From OLB16 sp964422415 (GTDB taxonomy: Bacteria > Hinthialibacterota > Hinthialibacteria > OLB16): a stretch of DNA of 20,346 nucleotides. Position numbers and translations under genes: made by a program. Positions within the stretch are counted from its first letter, which is position 1; each line of letters begins with the position of its first letter. Of this stretch, positions 1 to 8,088 are shown in pieces. The notes below the pieces were generated by a model. That model was not told where the DNA came from. It worked only from the letters and a program-made list of their open reading frames with translations, and searched no databases. The stretch is taken from NCBI GenBank assembly GCA_964422415.1, contig CAYRBI010000107.1, positions 1-20,346 on the forward strand, in the 5' to 3' direction.

Positions 1-35
1 CATCCATGGTTCATCGAAGCAGGGGGAAAAGACCG

Positions 36-911
36 ATGTTCAAATATGCTGTTTTCACGGACGAGATCACCCAGGATCTGGACTTGGCTTTGGCGGTGGC
101 GAAGGAATACCAGTGCCAGGGGGTTGAGATCCGCTCCGTATGGGATACCGGGGTTCATAAATTGAATGATGCCCAGGTCAGCGAAATCCGCAAGAAGTGT
201 GATGATGCCGGGATGGCGGTCTGCTGCCTGGGGAGTCCTTTCTATAAGTGCGAGATCGACAATCCCGCGGAGATCCAGGAACATCATGACTATCTCCGCC
301 GTTGTTGCGAAGTAGCGCAACAACTCGGAACAGACCTGATCCGGGGCTTCACTTTCTGGCGGCGTGGGCCCGTGGAACCCCTCTGGAGCCGTATCGTGGA
401 TCAGTTCGCCAAACCCATCGAAATCGTGGAACAGGGCCAATGCCGCCTGTTGATCGAGAATGAAGCCTCCACATACATTGGAACCGGGGCGCAGACAGCG
501 GCCTTCCTGGATGAACTCGCCCATCCCCGTGTGGCGGCGGTCTGGGATCCCTGTAATGTCCTCTTCGATTTTGACAACGAGGAAAAACCCTTCCCCGATG
601 GCTATCGTGCATTACGAAAACACATTGTCCATATGCACCTGAAGGACGCTGAGAGGATAAGTCCCACGGAAGCGCGTTGTGTCCGCATCGGAGAGGGACA
701 AATCGACTACAAGGGACATTTCAAAGCGCTCGTTGAGGATGGCTACACCGGATATGTTTCACTCGAAACTCATTGGCGTCCGGTGGACATCACCAAGGAA
801 ATGATGGACCGTCCCGGTGGCGCCAATTATTCACAGAATGCCGAGCTCGCCTCACGGTTGTGCCTGGAGAGTTTCCATAGACTGACCAGCGAAATTGGCC
901 TTACAGCTTAG
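36..911 (+). CDS. Sugar phosphate isomerase/epimerase (xylose isomerase-like TIM barrel)
   Basis: A 291-residue cytoplasmic protein of the xylose-isomerase-like/AP endonuclease 2 TIM-barrel superfamily, whose members isomerise or epimerise sugars or act on related polyols. Visible family signatures, numbered from this start, are the IENE strand (E141/E143), WDPCN (D171), HMHLKD (H199, H201) and SLETHW (E244). These are the expected divalent-metal ligands at the barrel's C-terminal end. I chose the ATG at 36 rather than the in-frame ATG at 6 because AGGGGG lies about nine bases before it and because FKYAVFTDEI reads like a first barrel strand. The next gene's ribosome site overlaps this stop codon, so the two are probably co-transcribed. 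The true substrate cannot be read from sequence. The superfamily call is firm, the reaction is not. Confidence 0.85.
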   Translation: MFKYAVFTDEITQDLDLALAVAKEYQCQGVEIRSVWDTGVHKLNDAQVSEIRKKCDDAGMAVCCLGSPFYKCEIDNPAEIQEHHDYLRRCCEVAQQLGTDLIRGFTFWRRGPVEPLWSRIVDQFAKPIEIVEQGQCRLLIENEASTYIGTGAQTAAFLDELAHPRVAAVWDPCNVLFDFDNEEKPFPDGYRALRKHIVHMHLKDAERISPTEARCVRIGEGQIDYKGHFKALVEDGYTGYVSLETHWRPVDITKEMMDRPGGANYSQNAELASRLCLESFHRLTSEIGLTA

Positions 912-922
912 GAGTCTTAAAC

Positions 923-2011
923 ATGGAAGCCCCCTTCCAGGCGCGTAGAGAGAAGATCGCGGCCCGTGTGCTCGAAGCGGAGATCGATGCCGCCTGGATC
1001 ACGGGACTGGTGAATGTACGTTACCTGACTGGCTTTACCGGTTCTTATGGCCAATTGTTGGTAACCCCCACCGAATCTTTCTTCTTCACGGATGGACGTT
1101 ATGAGGAGCAGGCGCAGACTGAAGTCCACGGATGCGAAGTCCATGTCTTTAAGAACCAGCCCTTCACGGAGGTCTTTTCACACGAGATCGCTCTGCATAA
1201 GTGGAAGAAACTAGGGTATGAGACCCGTCACCTGACCTGCGAAGCTCTGCGGAAGCAACGGGGGATTGTGGATGGCGTGGTCAAGTGGAAGCCGGTAGGT
1301 GGCTGGACTGAGGAACTACGTGTTATCAAGGACCCCTCCGAGATCGCCCTCATCAAGCAATCCTCTCAGATAGTTGATACGGTATTCGCGGAGCTGCTCC
1401 TCTCGATCAAGGAGGGGGTAACCGAGAGGACTATTCTACGGAAGATGATGAATCTGTTCTGGGAAGCTGGAGCCAAGGGGCCCTCCTTCGATCCCATTGT
1501 CCTGTTTGGCGCCCGGACTTCCTTGCCCCATGGTCAACCCGGCGACACAGTGCTCCAGGAGGGGAGCTGGATATTGATCGACTTCGGAGCCTATTATGAG
1601 GGGTATTGTAGCGATTGCACACGGACATTTTTTTACGGTGATCCGGATTCACGGCAACGCGAACGCCATCACCTGGTGATGTCCGCCTATCGTGCCGGAG
1701 TGACGGCAGCCCGTCCAGGCATGGCCTGTTGCGATGTGGATGCCACCGCACGGAAGGTTTTCGAGCAAGCGGGACTAGGCGAGGCCTTCCTGCATGGGCT
1801 CGGGCATGGGGTGGGACTTGAGATCCATGAGGGACCACGAGTTTCCAAACCCAGCCATGAAATACTCAGCGAAGGGATGGTAGTGACCATTGAGCCAGGG
1901 ATCTATCTTCCCGGTTGGGGCGGGATCCGCTTGGAGAACGCGATTGTCATAACTAACGACGGCGCCGAGCCGCTTACATTCTGTGATATGAGTATCCATC
2001 CATGGCCATAA
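923..2011 (+). CDS. M24B family Xaa-Pro aminopeptidase-like metallopeptidase
   Basis: A 362-residue cytoplasmic metallopeptidase with the creatinase N-terminal domain (about residues 8-135) followed by the pita-bread M24 catalytic domain. The complete dinuclear metal set is visible: D220 (LIDFG), D231 (CSDCTRT), H295 (HGLGHGVG), E324 (TIEPG) and E338 (RLEN). H203 in LPHG is the usual substrate-side histidine. Length matches short bacterial Xaa-Pro dipeptidases/aminopeptidases (PepQ/YpdF type), which cleave X-Pro bonds in peptide turnover. Start: AGGAG at 910-914, eight bases before the ATG and overlapping the upstream stop. Its last ten bases overlap the start of the response-regulator gene in another frame. 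Creatinase or a related M24 hydrolase is possible, but the peptidase is much likelier. Confidence 0.9.
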   Translation: MEAPFQARREKIAARVLEAEIDAAWITGLVNVRYLTGFTGSYGQLLVTPTESFFFTDGRYEEQAQTEVHGCEVHVFKNQPFTEVFSHEIALHKWKKLGYETRHLTCEALRKQRGIVDGVVKWKPVGGWTEELRVIKDPSEIALIKQSSQIVDTVFAELLLSIKEGVTERTILRKMMNLFWEAGAKGPSFDPIVLFGARTSLPHGQPGDTVLQEGSWILIDFGAYYEGYCSDCTRTFFYGDPDSRQRERHHLVMSAYRAGVTAARPGMACCDVDATARKVFEQAGLGEAFLHGLGHGVGLEIHEGPRVSKPSHEILSEGMVVTIEPGIYLPGWGGIRLENAIVITNDGAEPLTFCDMSIHPWP

Positions 2012-2715
2012 TAACAAACCCAACCGAACCACCCATTCCAGCCACACCACGCATCCTGGTGGTGGAGGACGAACCGTATAGTTTGCAGATGCTGGAGAGG
2101 ATCCTGACCTCGGATGGATTTGAGGTCTTGAAGGCGAATAGCGCGATGGAGGCCCAGGAGCTTCTCAAGTCCGCGCAACCCATCGACCTCATCCTCTCGG
2201 ATTGGATCATGCCGGAGATTGACGGAGTGGAACTGTGCGCGTGGGTGAAAACCCAGGAGTCCTTGCGCAAGACTTTCTTTATTCTGGTCACAATCCGCGA
2301 AGAACCACGGGATAAGGTGAAGGGACTGAATTCAGGGGCGGATGATTATGTCACCAAGCCTTATGATGAGGAGGAGTTGCTCGCGCGGATCCGGGCGGGC
2401 CTGCGCTTACAGGAATTACAGCGCGAGGTGGTTGTGCTGGAGCGGAAGATGGCGGTAGTGCAAGTGGCCGCGACGGCCGCGCATGAGATCAATAATCCAC
2501 TGACCGGAGTCTTTGGATATATCGACCTTATGAGAATAGCCATCGAAGCGGATGCCCCCAAGGAGTCGGTCCTGGCTTATCTTGACAAGGTCAGCAGCCA
2601 AGCGGTGCGGGTTCGTGACACGGTGGCCAAGCTCTCATCCCTCAAAGAGGTTCAAACCAAGGAGTACTTGGGGCAACAGAGAATACTGGACCTGGACTCG
2701 CCAAAAGGCCGCTAG
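2002..2715 (+). CDS. Response regulator receiver fused to a histidine-kinase DHp domain, no ATPase domain
   Basis: A 237-residue cytoplasmic signalling protein. Residues about 17-135 form a CheY-like receiver with E22/D23, phospho-acceptor D67 (LSDWIMPEIDG), T97 and K119 (TKP). A helical linker (about 135-155) leads into a HisKA-type DHp domain with the H-box AAHEINNPL, phospho-histidine H161. The protein stops about 77 residues after H161 with no N, G1 or G2 box of a HATPase_c domain. No such remnant fits in the 71 bp before the next gene, so it cannot autophosphorylate on its own. By inference it accepts phosphate from or dimerises with another kinase, or acts as a phospho-sink or phosphotransfer protein. 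No Shine-Dalgarno is visible and the start overlaps the peptidase gene by 10 bp, which suggests translational coupling. No DNA-binding domain is present. Confidence 0.88.
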   Translation: MAIITNPTEPPIPATPRILVVEDEPYSLQMLERILTSDGFEVLKANSAMEAQELLKSAQPIDLILSDWIMPEIDGVELCAWVKTQESLRKTFFILVTIREEPRDKVKGLNSGADDYVTKPYDEEELLARIRAGLRLQELQREVVVLERKMAVVQVAATAAHEINNPLTGVFGYIDLMRIAIEADAPKESVLAYLDKVSSQAVRVRDTVAKLSSLKEVQTKEYLGQQRILDLDSPKGR

Positions 2716-2786
2716 GCTACATTTACCAAGTCCACTCGAAGGGGACTGTTCTATTCAAGTTGATCGCTGGACGGAGAACTCTCACA

Positions 2787-4319
2787 ATGCGCCTCCGAAC
2801 CATTTTTACAGCATCTCTTTTATTCATCTGGATGAATGCACCATCCATGGCGCAAGAGAATCCCATTGGTTCCTCTCTTCGCGCTGGTGTGGCCAAGAGT
2901 GATCTTTCCTACCACGCGGAAGGGGTGCGGATCCATGACCCTGTGTATGCCAAGGCGCTTGTTGTAGATGATGGCACGAAAAAGCTTGCCATCATCGCAA
3001 TGGATGTGACCGCGATAGGTGGCATCGGCGAGATTGGGGACGACTTTTTACCGAAACTGCGAGGACGTCTTGAAAACGAACTGAAAATCCCCGCCCAGAA
3101 CGTTCTCGTCAACGCCTCCCACAATCACCCCCCCATGCGGTTCCTGTGTGATCCCAACGAGCAGATCGACAGAACCTTCGATGCAGTCAACCGTGCCCAC
3201 CAGAATCTGGTCCCCGTCAGGACCGGCGCGGGCGCGGGTCATGAGGACCGGATCTCCATGAACCGGACTCTCCGCTTGAAGAATGGCGCCACCTGGACCA
3301 TCCGCCACACCAATCCCTGCCCTCCGGATGAAGAAGTCGAAAGTGTCGGGCCCATCGATCCTGAAATTGGTGTTCTCCGTATTGACCAGATGGATGGGAC
3401 ACCGTTGGCCGTGGTCTACAATTTCGCCTGCCATCTTTATATGGGCGTTCCAGAAGGCGGCATCACCGCGGATTTCCCCGGCTTCTCTTCACAGGTGATC
3501 GAGGAAAATCTGGGAAATGATTCCATGGCATTGTTTCTACAAGGCGCGGGTGGAGATCAATCTCCGATCCTCTATAAGGATGTCAACCGTCCCCGGGATG
3601 CCGAACCCATGGGCCAGATGTTGGGACTGAGTACTCTTACGGCGGTACGGAACATCCAAACCAAAGAAGCCAGTCTGAACGTGCTTAACGAGACCATCGA
3701 GCTGCCACGGAAGAACGACTTCGAGGAACGGATTGCTACTTTGGAGGCGGAGCAAAACACCCTCCTGAGTTCTCTCCGGTTCACCAGCTTGAACTTCAAG
3801 ACCTTTCTACCGCTGTATCTCAAATACACCCTCGATCCCAAGCACCCCCTGGATTACTCCTACCGTTATCTTCAACCGGAGTCATTGGGGCGGGAGGAAA
3901 TCTCGAAGATCGATGAAGAGAACCGGGGATACATTCAAAAATATCTCAACAACATCCAGACCATGGAGAAGCTCGCACGAATCCAGGATGACATCGCCAC
4001 CTTGAGGCGTCACCAGAAGATCAACGCCGATGTGGGTGTCCCGTCTGTTTCCATGGAGGTGATGGGAATCAAGATCGGTGACTTCGTCCTGGTCACTTCC
4101 TCGGCGGAGGTGCTGGTGGAGATCGGTTTGAATGTCAAGAAAGCCTCCCCCTTCGAACACACCTATATGGCGGCCTGCTCCAATGGGTATGTCCATTATG
4201 GTCCCCCGGCATCGGATTACCCCAAAGGGGGATACGAAGTCACGGAGTGCCTCTTAGCTCCCGAATGGCAAGCGGTCTACGAGACCAAAGTCAACGACAT
4301 CTTACAACATCTGCAATAG
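2787..4319 (+). CDS. Secreted neutral/alkaline ceramidase-like hydrolase
   Basis: A 510-residue exported protein. From the ATG at 2787 it starts with a clean signal peptide (MRLR, hydrophobic core, cleavage near SMA-QE). An in-frame TTG at 2760 would add nine residues before it and is less likely. GGAG precedes the chosen ATG by about ten bases. The body resembles the neutral/alkaline non-lysosomal ceramidase N-terminal domain: conserved LAIIAMDVT strand, NASHNHPP (H112, H114), FACH (H216), TADFPG, QGAGGDQSP, then SAEV (E441) and SNGYV (Y468), which match the positions of the family's zinc ligands H, H, E and Y. Ceramidases cleave ceramide to sphingosine and fatty acid, but many environmental bacterial members have unknown substrates. 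The helical insert at about 310-415 and the lack of the usual C-terminal Ig-like domain are departures from the Pseudomonas enzyme. The fold is confident, the substrate is not. Confidence 0.8.
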   Translation: MRLRTIFTASLLFIWMNAPSMAQENPIGSSLRAGVAKSDLSYHAEGVRIHDPVYAKALVVDDGTKKLAIIAMDVTAIGGIGEIGDDFLPKLRGRLENELKIPAQNVLVNASHNHPPMRFLCDPNEQIDRTFDAVNRAHQNLVPVRTGAGAGHEDRISMNRTLRLKNGATWTIRHTNPCPPDEEVESVGPIDPEIGVLRIDQMDGTPLAVVYNFACHLYMGVPEGGITADFPGFSSQVIEENLGNDSMALFLQGAGGDQSPILYKDVNRPRDAEPMGQMLGLSTLTAVRNIQTKEASLNVLNETIELPRKNDFEERIATLEAEQNTLLSSLRFTSLNFKTFLPLYLKYTLDPKHPLDYSYRYLQPESLGREEISKIDEENRGYIQKYLNNIQTMEKLARIQDDIATLRRHQKINADVGVPSVSMEVMGIKIGDFVLVTSSAEVLVEIGLNVKKASPFEHTYMAACSNGYVHYGPPASDYPKGGYEVTECLLAPEWQAVYETKVNDILQHLQ

Positions 4320-4353
4320 AACATCGGGACGGAGTAACACCTGTCCCCTTATT

Positions 4354-4450
4354 CAGTTGTTAGCCGGTGACAAGGCCGTCTCCGGGGGCGGCGGCATAGG
4401 AACCAAAGCGAGTGATAGAGTACCGTTACCTTGCCCCCGGCTAACACCTG
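4354..4450. repeat. Imperfect long inverted repeat (22-nt arms) between convergent genes
   Basis: Arms at 4354-4375 and 4429-4450 are inverse complements with three mismatches over 22 positions, enclosing a 53-nt loop. A 9-bp direct repeat, TAACACCTG, occurs just before the left arm (4335-4343) and at the outer end of the right arm (4442-4450). The element sits in the gap between two convergent genes, and its hairpin could end transcription from either side, although no strong T-run follows. The size and terminal inverted repeats would fit a small MITE- or REP-like element. That identity is inference. Confidence 0.6.
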
Positions 4451-4478
4451 ACAACGGAGAAAAATCACTTTCACTCCC

Positions 4479-5453
4479 CTATAGCCGGAACAACCGCACC
4501 TCGTTGGTCCGGTTGGGGCGGGCCACCTCCGCATAAACCCACACCTCCTCCCCCACCTTCATCCAATGCGAGTAGCGGAAGGTGCTGAAGAAGGGGCTGG
4601 GAGTCGAGCTGACCACGAAGGGGGCGGTTGGGGTGAGATCCATGATGTGATGCAGGTCGAAGGTGAATCCCAGTCCTGTCGCCACATTGTAAACCGGGTC
4701 ATACCAGTTCACGTTGGAGCCCTCATACACAAACAGATATCCAAAGCCCAAGGGCACGACCGAAGCGGGACGGACAAAAAAGTCATGCCACCCAGCCAAA
4801 TCCATGATGGATTCATAGGGACTCCCCACCGGTTCCCAGTGCTCCCCATCTACACTGGAGAAATGAAACACCCGCTCATTCTGTCTGAGATATCCGATGA
4901 CAAAACAATGATAGAGACCACCGGAATGGAGGATGACCGGGTCTTTGTACTCAAGAGGGATCACATCGCGGTTGTAGGTCTTCGGGAATGGCTGGATCAC
5001 AGGACGCACATTGGAGGGATCGAATTGTGTGGGGGAGTCCACATCCCCCCACTTGAAGATACACCAGGGTCCCTCCCGCCAGGGACCACAGCCATAGAGT
5101 TTAAACCGGCGGGTTTCTGGATCGATCAAGAACGCGGGCCGTTCGAAACCAGGAATGGGAACTTGGTCACGGTGGATGGAATGGACCTTCTGGAAGGTGA
5201 GACCATCCTCGCTACGGAGGAGGCGGATCTCATACCCCCGCAGCCCCCGTGGAGACTCGGCGGTACGCATCCGGCAGGCCATCCAGAAGGTACCTGATTC
5301 ATCCCGTACCACCGATGGCGCGCCCGCCCACCACTCAGGTTCATCCTGGTCTGGCTCCAGGATGACCTGGTAATGATGAAACCGGGCTTCGAAAAGAGCG
5401 AGTTCAGGCCCCACTTGAGGAACGGGTCCAGTCCATATGGGTTCGTCTGACAC
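4479..5453 (-). CDS. Five-bladed beta-propeller protein, GH43/GH130-like glycoside hydrolase
   Basis: A 324-residue protein with no signal peptide. Repeated beta-rich segments such as WWAGAPSVVRDESGTFWMACR, RPAFLIDPETRRFKLYGCG, YKDPVILHSGGLYHCFVIGY and VRPASVVPLGFGYLFVYEG have the aspartate/glutamate-plus-aromatic pattern of five-bladed propeller glycosidases (clan F GH43/GH62 or GH130). Candidate acidic catalytic residues lie in the RDESG, YKDPV and YEGS segments, but I cannot assign them. The start is a GTG preceded by GGAGAGGAG, which is better placed than a nearby out-of-frame ATG at 5463. The gene is divergent from the secreted glycosidase at 5512 across only 58 bp, so the two probably serve one carbohydrate pathway and share control. 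A sugar-binding or phosphorylase role is equally possible. Confidence 0.65.
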   Translation of the reverse strand: MSDEPIWTGPVPQVGPELALFEARFHHYQVILEPDQDEPEWWAGAPSVVRDESGTFWMACRMRTAESPRGLRGYEIRLLRSEDGLTFQKVHSIHRDQVPIPGFERPAFLIDPETRRFKLYGCGPWREGPWCIFKWGDVDSPTQFDPSNVRPVIQPFPKTYNRDVIPLEYKDPVILHSGGLYHCFVIGYLRQNERVFHFSSVDGEHWEPVGSPYESIMDLAGWHDFFVRPASVVPLGFGYLFVYEGSNVNWYDPVYNVATGLGFTFDLHHIMDLTPTAPFVVSSTPSPFFSTFRYSHWMKVGEEVWVYAEVARPNRTNEVRLFRL

Positions 5454-5511
5454 TTGCGCATTCTCCTCTCCAAAAAGGACAACCCCTTTGTTTTCTTACT
5501 CTTGAAGTATT

Positions 5512-7608
5512 ATGCTCTCCTGTATGACCTACCTCACCATTACTCCAATAGTAAGAAAACACTCACTTTTTCTCCTCTGCCTTACACTCACCCTCTCCAA
5601 TAAGACAAATGAAGTTGCTTGGGCACTTACGGCTAATGTATCAGCTTCCAGCCAGGCGGATCCCTCAATGAGCCCGGAGAATGTTCTCGATGGAGATTCC
5701 TCGACCTTCTGGTCGAGCAAAGTCTCGGCCAATAAGTATAACACCGAGTGGATCGAATTCGAGTTCGGCCAGTTAGCCTCAATAAGTGGGGTCAAGATGA
5801 CACCCCGTGAGAGTGGGTATGGTTTCCCAACAGATTTCCTGTTGGAGTATAGTTACGATGAGGATGGGACTAACTGGTTCACGATGACCAGCCGTTGGGA
5901 TTATGCTACTCCAACCAGTCCCGTGACGATTGGCATCATGGGGCGTGTGTATGCGCGCCGGTTGAGGCTCACCGCCTATGGTCTGGGGCAAGATAACAAT
6001 GGGAACTACTACTTCCAACTGGCGGGAGTCTCCTTTCTCGAACACTCCGCCAAGATTCCCTATCAGATGGATCGTGTGGGCGATTTCACCGCACAAGCCA
6101 ACAACCTCTGGAATGTTTTCGGCGCGATGGGGGATACCACGGGGGCGGTAATACCCTTCGGCAACGAACCAGCCTACTTCGAGTGGATGGCACTGAAGTA
6201 TTTGTGGAGCGAAACCACTAGCACATATACCTCAACCCTTTTCAGCAAGATGATATCTCATCCGATATGCGCGGATGGGTATGTCTGGTCCTGGGGCGAT
6301 CAAATGTTATGGCCGACCGGCTCAGGATCACGGCATGAGGAGAACAACGCCAAATATATCCTGGGCTGTTGGCGGTATTGGTGCTGGAAAAGGGATGACA
6401 CACTCTTTAATCTCACCGACTCCACCCAGGTGCCCAATTCCGGCTGCGTGGATGTGACCTATGGCATGACCTTGCAGGCAAAGCTACGCCTGGCCATGCA
6501 ATACCTCGATGAAGAACGTCACGGAGATGAGGGAGGAATCCTGATCGAGGATTCGGGGGACACCGATGGCACCACCTCGGGGGATCCCACCAACTACTGG
6601 GACAACTGGCGGTTTGGCTACAAGAACGCATATGACAACATCTATTACTACGCCTCGGTAGAGGCCATGGCGCAGTTGGAGGAGGTGTGGGGAAATTCGG
6701 ACCGGGCGGCCGAACTACGTTCGCGCCGGGCAACTATACGTGAGGCCTACAACACGGAGTTCTGGGATGCCACCAAGGGACGTTATATCGGCGCGAAGGA
6801 TATCAACGGAACGATCCGGGATTATGGTTTCACCTTCCTGAATACCGAGGCGGTCTATTATGGCTTGGCGGATCAGTCTCAGGCGGAGTCGATCCTCAGC
6901 TGGCTTTCGGGCACGCGGATCATCTCCGGGGAGACCTCCACGGGGACCGATATATATGCTCTCAAGTGGGCGCCACGCTCCAACACGATCGCCGCCGAAA
7001 AGACTGGCTCCCCCTATTGGTGGGAGGATCTTGGGGGCAACATCCGGGTCGACACCAACGCGGCCAAGTATGGGAACCACCTGGAGAATGGTGGCGCCAT
7101 CTTCTACACCTCCTTTTATGATGTTCTCGCCCGGGCCAAGACCTTGGGCATCGAGAACGCCGATACGCGGTTGGGCAAGATCCTTGATGAGTTCCGTACT
7201 GACCAGCTGCGCCGTGATCCCGCCAACTCCGCAGGTGCGGCCTGGGTATACGGTCTTATCGGAGAGTACCCCGAGTCTGGAATGGTGGGAGCCTTGCCAG
7301 CCTATCTGTATGGCGGACTCGAAGCAGACGCTGACGGTCTGCACCTCAATCCACGGTTACCGTCAGATATGACTGAAATCCAAATCCGTGGAATCACCTA
7401 CGCCGGAGCGGTACTCGATATTACCTTTGGACCCACGACAATTACTGTCACTTCGAGGAGCACATCAAAACGGACACTCTATTGCTTCCTTGATGGGATC
7501 ACCGCCGGGAACTCACACGAATTCGAGTATCAAGAGGGAACAGGGTTACTACTCACCCTGGAACCAATGCAAACAAGTGTGGTAAGTGGGTGGGAGTTGT
7601 ACCGGTAG
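5512..7608 (+). CDS. Secreted CBM32-like plus six-hairpin (alpha/alpha)6 glycosidase
   Basis: A 698-residue exported protein. Residues 1-38 are signal-like (basic VRKH, then a leucine-rich core, cleavage near VAWA). Residues about 40-178 form an F5/8 type C (discoidin/CBM32-like) carbohydrate-binding domain: NVLDGDSSTFWSS, WIEFEFGQ, and a closing YFQLAGVSFLEHS strand. Residues about 190-590 look like an (alpha/alpha)6 six-hairpin domain, with aromatic-rich helices (YWDNWRFGYKNAYDNIYYYAS, residues about 363-383) and a YGNHLENGG loop near 518 reminiscent of GH94, GH65 and MGH1-like enzymes. Residues about 600-698 resemble the GH65/GH94 C-terminal beta domain (DGLHLNPRLP). The exact family and substrate are unclear. 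The start could also be the ATG at 5524; neither has a strong Shine-Dalgarno. Confidence 0.75.
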   Translation: MLSCMTYLTITPIVRKHSLFLLCLTLTLSNKTNEVAWALTANVSASSQADPSMSPENVLDGDSSTFWSSKVSANKYNTEWIEFEFGQLASISGVKMTPRESGYGFPTDFLLEYSYDEDGTNWFTMTSRWDYATPTSPVTIGIMGRVYARRLRLTAYGLGQDNNGNYYFQLAGVSFLEHSAKIPYQMDRVGDFTAQANNLWNVFGAMGDTTGAVIPFGNEPAYFEWMALKYLWSETTSTYTSTLFSKMISHPICADGYVWSWGDQMLWPTGSGSRHEENNAKYILGCWRYWCWKRDDTLFNLTDSTQVPNSGCVDVTYGMTLQAKLRLAMQYLDEERHGDEGGILIEDSGDTDGTTSGDPTNYWDNWRFGYKNAYDNIYYYASVEAMAQLEEVWGNSDRAAELRSRRATIREAYNTEFWDATKGRYIGAKDINGTIRDYGFTFLNTEAVYYGLADQSQAESILSWLSGTRIISGETSTGTDIYALKWAPRSNTIAAEKTGSPYWWEDLGGNIRVDTNAAKYGNHLENGGAIFYTSFYDVLARAKTLGIENADTRLGKILDEFRTDQLRRDPANSAGAAWVYGLIGEYPESGMVGALPAYLYGGLEADADGLHLNPRLPSDMTEIQIRGITYAGAVLDITFGPTTITVTSRSTSKRTLYCFLDGITAGNSHEFEYQEGTGLLLTLEPMQTSVVSGWELYR

Positions 7609-7624
7609 AGAAGAGGAAAACTCA

Positions 7625-7656
7625 TCTGGGGGCGGACCGGAAGGCCCGCCCCCAGA
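7625..7656 (-). terminator. GC-rich hairpin terminator after rplL
   Basis: A perfect 11-bp stem (7625-7635 with 7646-7656, six of its pairs in a G5/C5-rich block) with a 10-nt loop lies between the convergent glycosidase and rplL genes. Read on the minus strand, the stem is followed by a short T-rich stretch (GAGTTTTCC), so it probably ends the rplJL transcript. The plus-strand side lacks T residues but the hairpin may still slow readthrough from the glycosidase. Confidence 0.75.
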
Positions 7657-7670
7657 GATAAGACAGGGTC

Positions 7671-8045
7671 TTACTTGATCTCGACAGTGGCGCCGACTTC
7701 CACCAGTTTGGCCTTAACGGCCTCGGACTCATCCTTGGAAACGCCTTCCTTGACCGGCTTGGGCGCGCCATCCACCAGGTCCTTGGCTTCCTTCAGCCCA
7801 AGGCTGGTAAGCTCGCGGACGACCTTGATGACCTTGATCTTCTCGGCGCCAGCGGCAACCAGGATGACATCAAAGGAAGTCTTCTCCTCGACCGGTTCGG
7901 CGGCGACGGCTGGGCCGGCCATCATTACCGGGGCGGCAGCAGTCACACCAAACTTCTCCTCGAAGGCCTTCGCCAGTTCGGCGGCCTCCAACAGGGACAG
8001 CGCCCCAATTGATTCTAGAATTGCTTCGATCTTCTCACTTGCCAT
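7671..8045 (-). CDS. rplL: 50S ribosomal protein L7/L12
   Basis: A 124-residue stalk protein of the large ribosomal subunit that recruits and activates translation GTPases. The order is typical: an N-terminal helical dimerisation domain (residues 1-33), an alanine/proline-rich hinge (about 34-52) and a C-terminal domain with EKTSFDVIL, KIKVIKVVRE, GLKEAKDLVDGAPKPVKEG and a VEIK terminus. AAAGGAG lies 11 bases before the ATG. It follows rplJ by 43 bp. Normally rpoB comes next, but here the neighbour is a convergent glycosidase gene and a terminator hairpin, so rplL is the last gene of this operon. Confidence 0.98.
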   Translation of the reverse strand: MASEKIEAILESIGALSLLEAAELAKAFEEKFGVTAAAPVMMAGPAVAAEPVEEKTSFDVILVAAGAEKIKVIKVVRELTSLGLKEAKDLVDGAPKPVKEGVSKDESEAVKAKLVEVGATVEIK

Positions 8046-8088
8046 GGTTCAATCATCTCCTTTGATGAATTTATTTTTTCCGGGGGCT

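Noticed and set aside
6..35. ATG at 6 as start of the TIM-barrel gene
   Set aside because: The ten extra residues are basic and unlike the family, and the ribosome site AGGGGG points to the ATG at 36.
1431..1838. Minus-strand open frame inside the M24 peptidase gene
   Set aside because: Shadow of a gene with complete catalytic residues; arginine/proline-rich composition typical of antisense frames.
4566..5297. 243-codon plus-strand open frame opposite the beta-propeller gene
   Set aside because: Composition lacks any domain, while the minus-strand frame shows coherent propeller blades and a good ribosome site.
6715..7344. 209-codon minus-strand open frame within the CBM32-glycosidase gene
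   Set aside because: Antisense shadow; the sense frame carries the conserved glycosidase sequence throughout.
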